A stretch of 6,466 nt of DNA from Acholeplasmataceae bacterium (lineage in GTDB: Bacteria > Bacillota > Negativicutes > Acidaminococcales > Acidaminococcaceae): assembly GCA_012744295.1 (NCBI GenBank), contig JAAYIB010000140.1, forward strand, positions 1 to 6,466. Reading direction: 5' to 3'. Below are positions 1 to 5,985 of this stretch, one piece after another (position 1 is the first letter of the stretch; every line of letters starts with the position of its first letter). The position numbers were made by a program, and so were the translations under genes. The notes under the pieces were generated by a model that had not been told where the DNA came from, searched no databases, and was given only the letters and a program-made list of their open reading frames with translations.

Positions 1-495
1 GCCCAAACCATTACGGCAAAGCTCTTTGCATATTTCATTCGGTGAGTTCGCACCTCCTGTAAGCGCAAAAACCTTCTTGTGCCTTGTTACTGTGGCAGTC
101 AGATTTTCATCGCGTCCGTGCAGGCTCAAAAGAGCGGCGTCATCCCATGAAGTTTCGAGCAGCTGTGCGAAATAGACTGCAGAACTGATTCCGCAATAGC
201 TGTGGACTTCGTAGGCCTTCAGCCTTCTGCGTAGATTTTTGGCCAGGCTGAAAAAGCCGGTATCCCCGGAAACAAGGATACCGAAAACATGCTTCCCTTT
301 CGACAATTCACTGATTTTTGCCTCGATTATCCCGGCGTCGATAGTCGCAAGCAATGTCTTGTCAGTGTCTTCGTAAGCCTTCAGCATTCTTTTGTCACCA
401 AACAGGACGCTGCTTTCCTCGATTGCCTTTGCTGCTTTTACGGTCAGCAGGTCAAAGCTGCCGGGGCCTATGCCTATAATGTTTACCTTTGTCAA
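1..495 (-). CDS. cbiE: Cobalt-precorrin-7 C5-methyltransferase CbiE, N-terminal 165 residues (cut by window edge)
   Basis: SAM-dependent methyltransferase of the cytoplasmic anaerobic B12 pathway. CbiE methylates C5 of cobalt-precorrin-7; C15 methylation and decarboxylation belong to CbiT. Seen in the frame: the N-terminal loop IIGIGPGSFDLLT (residues 6-18), SGDTGFF (76-82, the GD-type SAM loop), YCGISSAVYFA (100-110) and LSLHGR (123-128), a combination typical of CbiE. The frame stays open to base 1, so roughly 35 or more residues are missing. A CbiE-CbiT (CobL-like) fusion cannot be excluded. The start is TTG at 495: an in-frame TGA lies two codons upstream, and no other usual start codon precedes the glycine-rich loop. 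AAGGGG sits 10 bases upstream. The gene follows cbiJ by 25 bases, the only real intergenic gap in the operon. The family call is firm; the full length is unknown. Confidence 0.93.
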   Translation of the reverse strand, partial: MTKVNIIGIGPGSFDLLTVKAAKAIEESSVLFGDKRMLKAYEDTDKTLLATIDAGIIEAKISELSKGKHVFGILVSGDTGFFSLAKNLRRRLKAYEVHSYCGISSAVYFAQLLETSWDDAALLSLHGRDENLTATVTRHKKVFALTGGANSPNEICKELCRNGLG

Positions 496-505
496 TGCTC
501 AACAT

Positions 506-511
506 CCCCTT
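506..511 (-). promoter_or_regulatory. Ribosome binding site supporting the TTG start of cbiE
   Basis: AAGGGG on the minus strand lies 10 bases before the TTG at 495. An ATG at 505-503 overlaps this region but reads a different frame that soon hits a stop, so it is not the cbiE start. The site therefore decides in favour of TTG. Confidence 0.6.
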
Positions 512-520
512 GCCTGCAAT

Positions 521-1285
521 TTAAGCCAGGCCCTGCCTTTCGAGTTCGTTCAGGACTCCCAGAAGGTCAGTGCCGTCTTTTTCTTCCGTTCTTTCAATCA
601 CGATAAGACTTGCCCCCATGCTTTCTGCTGCTTTTTTCTTTGCCCCGAAGCCGCCGTTTGGACCGGACTCTTTCGAAACAACATACTTAGCGCAGGCATA
701 TCGGAACAATGCCCGGTTAAGCTCTTCCGTGAAAGGCCCCTGGATGCAGATTACGTTACCCGGCTTAAAACCGAGGCCGAGAGCTTTTTCCAGCGACGAA
801 GGAAATGGCAGCATACGAAGAAACACTCTTTCGTTGAAATTTCTGATTCGGGTGAATTCTTCAAGGTGGTTGCTGCCCGTTGTTAAAACGATATTGCCTT
901 CAGTTCCGTTGAGATATTCGACCGCCTCCAAATATCCCGGCATTAGCATACAGCCTTCAGTATTGCTTTTCTGCCTCAGAAGCCTCAGGTAGCGTGCGCC
1001 GTAATCCTTGCATGCCGCTTTTAGGTTCCCGGTAACCGCAACGGCGTAAGGATGCGTCGCGTCAATTACGCATGACGGTTTCTTTTCTTGAATGAATTTG
1101 GCAATTTGCAGATAGTCCTGCCTCCCACACATAATCTGCAGGTTTTTCTGAGGTGTCAGGAGCAACTCGCCGTAAGAAGTAGCAACAGACGCAATAATCT
1201 CAACTTGCCATGCGGCCAATAAACGGATCAGTTCCCTGCCTTCACTTGTGCCTGCGAATATCCAAATCAACGGTTTCGTATCCAT
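521..1285 (-). CDS. cbiJ: Precorrin-6A / cobalt-precorrin-6A reductase CbiJ (CobK family)
   Basis: NAD(P)H-dependent reductase that reduces the cobalt-precorrin-6A macrocycle to cobalt-precorrin-6B in the cytoplasm. The 254-residue product has the usual family length. It shows the N-terminal dinucleotide-binding element IWIFAGTSEGREL (8-20), the family motif IDATHPYA (74-81), LTTGSN (134-139), and the C-terminal SKESGPNGGFGAKKKAA (204-220), close to the CobK motif that ends in an E/A-K-x-x-AA pattern. The ATG at 1285 shares one base with the cbiH stop (TGATG). An in-frame TTG at 1288 is an alternative that adds one residue and lies 9 rather than 12 bases from the AGG of the upstream ribosome binding site, so the start is uncertain by one codon. 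Position between cbiH and cbiE agrees with its role. No sign of damage. Confidence 0.95.
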   Translation of the reverse strand: MDTKPLIWIFAGTSEGRELIRLLAAWQVEIIASVATSYGELLLTPQKNLQIMCGRQDYLQIAKFIQEKKPSCVIDATHPYAVAVTGNLKAACKDYGARYLRLLRQKSNTEGCMLMPGYLEAVEYLNGTEGNIVLTTGSNHLEEFTRIRNFNERVFLRMLPFPSSLEKALGLGFKPGNVICIQGPFTEELNRALFRYACAKYVVSKESGPNGGFGAKKKAAESMGASLIVIERTEEKDGTDLLGVLNELERQGLA

Positions 1286-2016
1286 CAAAAGCTGTATCCT
1301 CTCGGAGTCACCATCTTGTTTTTAATTATTTGCGTTTGCGAGTTGCCGATTATTATCGTTGAAAACATATCAGCATTGGACGAACGAAGCTCTGAAAGCA
1401 TCATTATTTGATACTCCTCACCCTTGCGGCCGATGTTGCGCACGATGCCTGCAGGCACATCCTTATCGCGATTCGCGCTTATGATGTCGCAGGCTTTTTG
1501 CAAGTAGTCATGCCTTTTGTTGCTTGAGGGGTTGTAGATACAGATTACAAAATCGGCGCGGGCAGCGTAAGCGAGTCGCGCTTTAATTTTATCCCAAGGC
1601 GTCAAAAGGTCGCTGAGACTGATTACCGCAAAATCGCTGATTAGCGGAGCCCCTAAGACTGCCGCCGCACTGCAGGCAGCGGTAATGCCCGGAATTACTT
1701 CTACTTCAATTTCTGGCACTTCGCCAATAAGTTCGTGCATAATTCCCGCCATGCCGTACACCCCTGAGTCTCCACCGGAAACCATTGCAACGCGTTTTCC
1801 TTGCATTGCCTTTTCAATCGCGGACTGACAGCGTTCAACCTCCTTGCACATGCCCGTGTCAATAAATTCCTTATCGCTGTAATTTTGCCGGATTAAGTCA
1901 ATGTAAACCTTGTAACCGACAATGATGTCACAATCTGCCAAAACGTTTTTTGCCCGTCCGGTCATTTGCTCTGCACCGCCAGGTCCTAATCCCACAACAT
2001 AAATTTTTTTAGACAT
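1285..2016 (-). CDS. cbiH: Cobalt-precorrin-3 C17-methyltransferase CbiH (ring contraction)
   Basis: SAM-dependent methyltransferase that methylates C17 of cobalt-precorrin-3 and drives ring contraction to the lactone cobalt-precorrin-4. The 243-residue product matches the family length. Visible motifs are IYVVGLGPGGAEQMT (5-19, SAM loop), VGYKVYIDLI (33-42), SGGDSGVYGMAG (80-91), PGITAACSAAAVLGAPLISDF (109-129, conserved core) and ICIYNPSSNKR (158-168), which together separate CbiH/CobJ from its paralogues in this operon. The ATG at 2016 is preferred because it puts the methyltransferase start MSKKIYVVG at residue 1 and has GGTGA 5 bases upstream. Upstream in-frame starts (ATG 2028, TTG 2049) would add 4 or 11 residues not usual for the family. 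The chosen start overlaps the cbiG stop by 8 bases, and the stop overlaps cbiJ. Confidence 0.95.
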   Translation of the reverse strand: MSKKIYVVGLGPGGAEQMTGRAKNVLADCDIIVGYKVYIDLIRQNYSDKEFIDTGMCKEVERCQSAIEKAMQGKRVAMVSGGDSGVYGMAGIMHELIGEVPEIEVEVIPGITAACSAAAVLGAPLISDFAVISLSDLLTPWDKIKARLAYAARADFVICIYNPSSNKRHDYLQKACDIISANRDKDVPAGIVRNIGRKGEEYQIMMLSELRSSNADMFSTIIIGNSQTQIIKNKMVTPRGYSF

Positions 2017-3073
2017 TCGCTTCACCATCCCTGTAATTATTAAAGTCAACCTGCCAATCCCTGCGCGCTATTGCCACTGTGACTCCATTATGACTTCTTT
2101 TTGACAGCAAAAGCCTTCCGTTCTCTGTGCATGCAACCGCAGATCGCTCGCAAACATTGTCAATACCGATAGTTTTATAAACAAAATCTGATGAAGTAAA
2201 TATTCCCGACAGCACCGTCAACTCCTTGACACTGAAAAAGATCAGCGGCCAATCGTACTTGGCGGCAAAATCCAATAAACCCGCTTCGTCCCGTTTCAAT
2301 TCCACCGAACTCAAACAGCTGACGGCTGCGATATCTATCCGGGCCTCGCAGAGTGCTATCCGTACTGCCTCCTCTATTTCCTCTGCCGTTGTTCCCCTCC
2401 TGCAGCCGATACCTATGCAGCATTTTTTTGGCACGAGATTTAAGGTTACTGCAAACGGCTTGCAATCAAACGTATCTCCAATGACAATCCCGCACCTCGT
2501 ATTTCTGTCGTAAGAAAGGCCTGCAGGAAGTTCACCCGTCATGCGATAACTGCTGACAAAGCCCACTGCTTCGCCATCGACCAGTGCCGCCGCTATTTCT
2601 TTGGCGCAATGCATGCTTGCTATCTGCAAGCCATTATATGACGCCCATTCGTCAACTGCAAAGAGGCCGTTAATATCGGTTGCCGTTGTCAAAACAATTT
2701 GGGCTTCAATTTCTGAGGCTATTTTTTTAGCTATTTTATTAGCCTGCCCAAGATGCCCGGAAAGCAAGGGGATAACGTGTCTTGCCAATTCGTCCACAAC
2801 GATGACCGCAGGATCTTCCATTTTGCTTTTTACATGCGGCGCGATGCTTCTTACAGCAATTCCGCATGCCCCGACATAGACAAGAACTCTGCTTTCCCTG
2901 AAAACGGAAGCGGTTTGGCTGCAACCCGGGTTAATCGTAAGCCGATAATCCAGGTCCACATACTTTTCCATGGTATAGGCAACCGTTTCATAGCCGTTTT
3001 TATTGAGGCAAGCACTTATAAGCAACGACACCTCCGCGCCTTTTCGTGTATAGGAAAAGATCGAGGCCTTCAT
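2009..3073 (-). CDS. cbiG: Cobalt-precorrin-5A hydrolase CbiG
   Basis: Opens the delta-lactone of cobalt-precorrin-5A and releases the C2/C20 fragment as acetaldehyde, giving cobalt-precorrin-5B, the substrate of CbiD. The 354-residue product contains all expected regions. The N-terminal domain (about 1-135) has GACGIAVRSIAPHVKSK (68-84), DPAVIVVDE (87-95), LLSGHLGQAN (103-112) and LTTATD (128-133). A central linker domain follows (about 140-210). The C-terminal CobE-like domain (about 215-340) has GIGCRRGTTAEEIEEAV (221-237), GIDNVCERSA (303-312) and GVTVAIAR (330-337). The family usually has GG where GQ stands at 109-110, a mild change. The ATG at 3073 overlaps the cbiF stop as ATGA, so translation is probably coupled. 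The gene is intact and ends inside the start of cbiH. Confidence 0.96.
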   Translation of the reverse strand: MKASIFSYTRKGAEVSLLISACLNKNGYETVAYTMEKYVDLDYRLTINPGCSQTASVFRESRVLVYVGACGIAVRSIAPHVKSKMEDPAVIVVDELARHVIPLLSGHLGQANKIAKKIASEIEAQIVLTTATDINGLFAVDEWASYNGLQIASMHCAKEIAAALVDGEAVGFVSSYRMTGELPAGLSYDRNTRCGIVIGDTFDCKPFAVTLNLVPKKCCIGIGCRRGTTAEEIEEAVRIALCEARIDIAAVSCLSSVELKRDEAGLLDFAAKYDWPLIFFSVKELTVLSGIFTSSDFVYKTIGIDNVCERSAVACTENGRLLLSKRSHNGVTVAIARRDWQVDFNNYRDGEANV

Positions 3074-3843
3074 TCCGGCTCAGAGTCCGTTTCAGCCGCT
3101 TTGCGAAAACGGTGGGAAAAAGTAGGACTATAGAGCTCGGAGCGCTGATACTCGTTCCCCAAAAAGTTTCCGACCGTTATCAAGGCCAGATTGGTGATAT
3201 TATGCTCAAGAGCTGCCTCCTTAAGTGTTCCTACAGTGCAATGAACAATTTTCTGATCTGGCCAGGAAGCCTTGTAAACAATTGCCGCCGGCGTATTTTC
3301 ATTGTATCCGCCGGCAATAAGTTCCTCCGAGAGTTTTTCCGTCATGCCTGAACTTAGAAATATGACCATCGTTGCATTGTGTGCCGCATAATCAGCTATG
3401 TGCTGCCCTATCGGGACACCGGTTCTTCCCTCCATTCTCGTTATGATTACGGACTGGCTGACGCCGGGCAGCGTATATTCTGCTTTCAGGGCTGCTGCCG
3501 CTGCGCAGAAAGAACTCACACCCGGAACAACTTCAAATTCATCGCCCCCAGCCTTCAGCAAGTCCATCTGTTCTCTATGCGCTCCATAGACGCTGGGGTC
3601 TCCGGTATGAAGACGTACGACCAGCTTGCCTGCTCTTGCAGCCGGAACCATCGCTCCGACTACCTCCTCGAGAGTCATTGCCGCGCTGTCCATAATAGTG
3701 CAAGTGGGTCTTGCATATTTTAAAAGATTCTTATTTACAAGGGAACCGGCATAAATAATCAAATCTGCCTTTTCCAGTAAATCCTTGCCTCTGACAGTAA
3801 TCAGATCAACCGCGCCCGAACCGGCACCTACAAAATAAATCAT
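3070..3843 (-). CDS. cbiF: Cobalt-precorrin-4 C11-methyltransferase CbiF
   Basis: SAM-dependent methyltransferase that adds the C11 methyl to cobalt-precorrin-4, giving cobalt-precorrin-5A, the substrate of the next gene product, CbiG. The 257 residues fit the family. Seen: IYFVGAGSGAVDLITVRG (2-19, SAM loop; many members have PGDPEL where this has SGAVDL), YAGSLVN (31-37), RLHTGDPSVYGAHREQMD (77-94, the GDP loop), PGVSSFCAAAAALKAEYTLP (107-126), ITRMEGRTGVP (134-144), and the C-terminal LYSPTFSHRFRK (237-248), typical of CbiF/CobM. The start ATG at 3843 overlaps the cbiL stop as ATGA and the stop overlaps the cbiG start in the same way. The short charged tail after residue 249 looks unconserved. 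No damage is seen. Confidence 0.96.
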   Translation of the reverse strand: MIYFVGAGSGAVDLITVRGKDLLEKADLIIYAGSLVNKNLLKYARPTCTIMDSAAMTLEEVVGAMVPAARAGKLVVRLHTGDPSVYGAHREQMDLLKAGGDEFEVVPGVSSFCAAAAALKAEYTLPGVSQSVIITRMEGRTGVPIGQHIADYAAHNATMVIFLSSGMTEKLSEELIAGGYNENTPAAIVYKASWPDQKIVHCTVGTLKEAALEHNITNLALITVGNFLGNEYQRSELYSPTFSHRFRKAAETDSEPE

Positions 3844-4544
3844 TTGTTTTCCAACCCCTTTTCTTTAACCAGAAGCAGCGAAAAATAGCCCGCATCCTTA
3901 TTTGCCTGCCTTAGGTCCCTGTACACCTTTTCGTCTTGAAGTCCACATCTTTCAACCATTGCTGCCTTATCGAGAAGTTTTCGGCATTGCAAAACTTCAA
4001 TCACCTTGCCCAATTCACGGCCCGACTTCATGATTACCTTCGTACCGTGTGCCGACAAAAGCTCTTCCGGTGCCGGATAACTTCCGGGAATGACAACAAG
4101 AGGTTCGGCCTCTTCTACTAATGCAATATTCAATCTGGCCGCGGCGGCGCAAAAGGAAGTGACACCAGGTACTATTTGCGAGTCATATCCTGCCTTGCGC
4201 AAGACTTTATGCACGTAAATGCACGTTGCGTAGACGGTTGGGCAGCCCAGCGTAATGGAAACAACGGTAAGACCCCGTTCAAGCTTCTCTTTGATGCTTG
4301 CCGCCGCTTCCTGATGCGCCCTGGCGACGATGGCTTTTTGCTTGCTCATCGGCATGCGCATAATGATTTCCTGCTTTTCTCCCGGGGCAATTATCTTACT
4401 GATTATTTCTCTGGCAGTCATTGCTCCGTTGTCGCCCATTGGCACTGCGATTACGTCACATTCCTTCAACATTCTTACTGCCTTCAATGTCATGAGCTCG
4501 GGATCGCCGGGGCCGACACCTACACAGTAATGCTTGCCTTGCAC
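3840..4544 (-). CDS. cbiL: Cobalt-factor II / cobalt-precorrin-2 C20-methyltransferase CbiL
   Basis: First peripheral methyltransferase of the pathway: adds a SAM methyl at C20 of cobalt-precorrin-2 (or cobalt-factor II), giving the substrate for CbiH. The 234-residue product has family length, with GVGPGDPELMTLKAVR (9-24, SAM loop), VIAVPMGDNGAMTA (31-44), RMPMSKQ (63-69), LGCPTVYATCIYVHK (99-113), PGVTSFCAAAARLNIALVE (126-144) and VIPGSYP (151-157), a combination diagnostic for CbiL/CobI. The start is GTG, sharing its first G with the cbiD TAG stop (TAGTG); GGGGG lies 9 bases upstream. One oddity: residue 101 is Cys (codon TGC) where tetrapyrrole methyltransferases usually have the Asp of a GDP loop. 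Everything else argues for a working enzyme, so the substitution may be a lineage feature. Confidence 0.95.
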   Translation of the reverse strand: MQGKHYCVGVGPGDPELMTLKAVRMLKECDVIAVPMGDNGAMTAREIISKIIAPGEKQEIIMRMPMSKQKAIVARAHQEAAASIKEKLERGLTVVSITLGCPTVYATCIYVHKVLRKAGYDSQIVPGVTSFCAAAARLNIALVEEAEPLVVIPGSYPAPEELLSAHGTKVIMKSGRELGKVIEVLQCRKLLDKAAMVERCGLQDEKVYRDLRQANKDAGYFSLLLVKEKGLENK

Positions 4545-5692
4545 TATATGTTTCCCCCTGTCTTCTGCCGCTGAAGCTCTAACAGTTTTTCTGAATCAAT
4601 TGTAATTCCAAGCTGTCCGTGCATATTTGAAAACATTAAAGCTCCCGTCCTGAGTTTGCCCTTTACTCTCTGCTGCATATAATAGTCAATTTTTTCACAA
4701 ATGCTTTGAGTCACCTGTTTTTCAAGACCCTGCTCCTTGATTATGCCGAGAGCAGCGTCAGTAGTTGCAGCCTTCATGATGCTGTAGGCGGTTTGATTGT
4801 CAGCACCGGCAAGCAAGGCGTACAGGGCAAAAGTCTGCAACCGGCAATCTGCGTATTTTGAATGTGTTTGCATGACTCCTTGCGCCAACTTGACAAGTTT
4901 ACCCGCATGCCCCACGAGGAACAGTGAGCGAAAGCGTTTGAAAACGGCATAATCCAACAATTCTCCCACAAAATTGCTGCAAATGACCGCGTCCCTGATG
5001 CTAAGTCCAAGAACGTCTCTTGCAAAGTCCTGTCCGTAATTGCCGAAAAAAACAAGCAAATCCTTATTGCCCTTACATTTCTGGACATCCATTTCCGCAA
5101 ACATTGTCTTAATCATTGCTTCCTCACTCATCGGCTCAACAATCCCGCTTGTGCCGAGAACTGATAATCCCCCTAAAATACCAAGCCGTGAATTAAATGT
5201 TTTTTTCGCAACTTCTTCTCCTTGCGGTATGAATATGGTTACCTGGATTCCTTCTTCGCAGGAATGCGCGTGTGCAGCCTGAGAAACTGCCTCTGTAATC
5301 ATTTTGCGCGGTATAGGATTAATCGCCGGCATACCGACGGAGCAGGCAAGTCCGGGTTGAGTCACGATGCCTATCCCGATTCCTGCAGCAAGCTCAATAC
5401 CTTTCCGTCCTGGCATTCTCTTTGCTGCTGCGAAAATTAAAATACCGTCCGTTGCGTCAGTGTCGTCACCGGCATCTTTACGCACGGCGCAGGCTGCCTC
5501 ACATTCTTTTATGGTACATTCTTCTACACGCAGACTTAGCTTTTCTCCTCCGGGAGTTGAAATTTCCACTTTCTCTAACGACATGTTTGTGAGCAGCATA
5601 ATCGTCGCAGCCTTTGCCGCCGCCGCCGCACAGGTACCGGTAGTATAGCCGCAGCGCAGTTTTCTCCCTTCAACAATCCTATAACTAATCAT
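4544..5692 (-). CDS. cbiD: Cobalt-precorrin-5B C1-methyltransferase CbiD
   Basis: SAM-dependent C1-methyltransferase acting on cobalt-precorrin-5B after CbiG; unrelated in fold to CbiE/F/H/L and specific to the anaerobic route, so it is a strong pathway marker. The 382-residue product is full length. Motifs in order: LRCGYTTGTCAAAAAKAA (12-29), VRKDAGDDTDATDG (70-83), GIGIVTQPGLACSVGMPAIN (106-125) followed by PIPRKMI, RLGILGGLSVLGTSGIVEPM (169-188), LSIRDAVICSNFVGE (230-244), GHAGKLVKLAQGVMQTHS (261-278) and GALMFS (350-355). The ATG at 5692 has AAAGGG 10 bases upstream. It is the first gene after the riboswitch and terminator, so its expression should be directly gated by cobalamin. Its TAG stop shares a base with the cbiL start. 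Confidence 0.97.
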   Translation of the reverse strand: MISYRIVEGRKLRCGYTTGTCAAAAAKAATIMLLTNMSLEKVEISTPGGEKLSLRVEECTIKECEAACAVRKDAGDDTDATDGILIFAAAKRMPGRKGIELAAGIGIGIVTQPGLACSVGMPAINPIPRKMITEAVSQAAHAHSCEEGIQVTIFIPQGEEVAKKTFNSRLGILGGLSVLGTSGIVEPMSEEAMIKTMFAEMDVQKCKGNKDLLVFFGNYGQDFARDVLGLSIRDAVICSNFVGELLDYAVFKRFRSLFLVGHAGKLVKLAQGVMQTHSKYADCRLQTFALYALLAGADNQTAYSIMKAATTDAALGIIKEQGLEKQVTQSICEKIDYYMQQRVKGKLRTGALMFSNMHGQLGITIDSEKLLELQRQKTGGNI

Positions 5693-5702
5693 CGGCAGTA
5701 CG

Positions 5703-5708
5703 CCCTTT
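5703..5708 (-). promoter_or_regulatory. Ribosome binding site of cbiD
   Basis: AAAGGG on the minus strand ends 10 bases before the cbiD ATG at 5692. It lies downstream of the terminator, so it is present only on transcripts that read through. This fits transcriptional rather than translational control by the riboswitch, although a small TAGG/CCTA hairpin (about 5724-5712) just upstream leaves other possibilities open. Confidence 0.45.
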
Positions 5709-5728
5709 CTTAGGATTTACCTACTTGC

Positions 5729-5762
5729 AAAAAAATAAACCTCTGCAAAACCGCAGAGGTTT
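5729..5762 (-). terminator. Rho-independent terminator of the cobalamin riboswitch
   Basis: On the minus strand, AAACCTCTGC (5762-5753) pairs perfectly with GCAGAGGTTT (5746-5737) around a six-base loop GGTTTT. A single A and then seven T (5735-5729) follow. This is a classic intrinsic terminator placed between the riboswitch and the cbiD ribosome binding site, hence the likely OFF structure when cobalamin is bound. The 10-bp stem is palindromic, but the T tract is on the minus-strand side, which fixes the orientation. Confidence 0.9.
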
Positions 5763-5798
5763 GAAAAGAACCAAAAACGTTAAAAACCGTCCTATGGC

Positions 5799-5940
5799 GC
5801 TATCTCCATCACCCGTGGATTACAGCAAACAAACTTAGGATGGTTCCTGACTAAAACAAATACTGTTTTTACAGTGGCGGGACCGTGCCGGATTTTCACC
5901 GTTCTTACCATTTAAGCCTTCACAGGCACCTAAATATTAT
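5799..5940 (-). ncRNA. Cobalamin riboswitch (aptamer plus P13-like hairpin)
   Basis: Minus-strand RNA upstream of cbiD that should sense a cobalamin and control the cbi operon. Conserved cobalamin-aptamer elements appear in order: AGGTGCC (5931-5925), CGGTGAAAATCCG with the CGG/CCG P4 stem (about 5901-5889), GGTCCCGCCACTGTA (5884-5870) and a B12-box-like GTCAGGAACCATCC (5851-5838). P1 can form from ATTTAGG (5935-5929) with CCTAAGT (5839-5833), with one G-U pair. Between the CACTGT core and the B12 box only a small hairpin fits (AAAACA 5869-5864 with TGTTTT 5858-5853), so the large P8-P12 periphery is absent. After P1, GCTGT and TCC (5826-5817) pair with GGA and ATAGC (5807-5799) to make a P13-like hairpin. 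Its loop carries CGGG, complementary to CCCG at 5881-5878 in the core. Presence of the riboswitch is secure; the class is inferred. Confidence 0.9.
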
Positions 5941-5953
5941 TAAGTTTCTTCTT

Positions 5954-5962
5954 ATCTTACCA
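5954..5962 (-). promoter_or_regulatory. Possible extended -10 promoter of the cbi operon
   Basis: TGGTAAGAT on the minus strand matches a TGn extended -10 followed by a four-of-six -10 box (TAAGAT). Transcription would start near 5947, just before the riboswitch P1 strand, which is where a riboswitch promoter should be. The -35 region 17 bases upstream (TGGCTT, 5982-5977) is poor. The call rests mainly on position and the TGn element. Confidence 0.3.
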
Positions 5963-5985
5963 CAATGCAAAGAGAAAAGCCATTA

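Noticed and set aside
1..495. Possible broken or missing cbiE, since the neat operon seemed to end at 521
   Set aside because: Translating the minus strand from TTG 495 gives an uninterrupted 165-residue CbiE. It is merely cut by the window edge.
289..992. Open frames of 105-164 codons on the plus strand over cbiE and cbiJ
   Set aside because: They lie antisense to genes with clear family motifs, their translations show no recognisable domain, and they overlap each other in different frames. They are shadows of the minus-strand coding sequence.
2175..2465. Second minus-strand frame inside cbiG
   Set aside because: It is out of frame with an intact, motif-rich CbiG, and its product is a basic, low-information sequence. 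It is not a gene.
5040..5648. Plus-strand open frames opposite cbiD
   Set aside because: The Ala-rich and Ser-rich products are reverse complements of CbiD codons, and CbiD is intact here.
5729..5762. Terminator palindrome as a bidirectional terminator or mobile-element end
   Set aside because: Only the minus-strand side has a T tract following directly after the stem. The plus-strand side reads GAAAAGAACC, and no element or target duplication is present.
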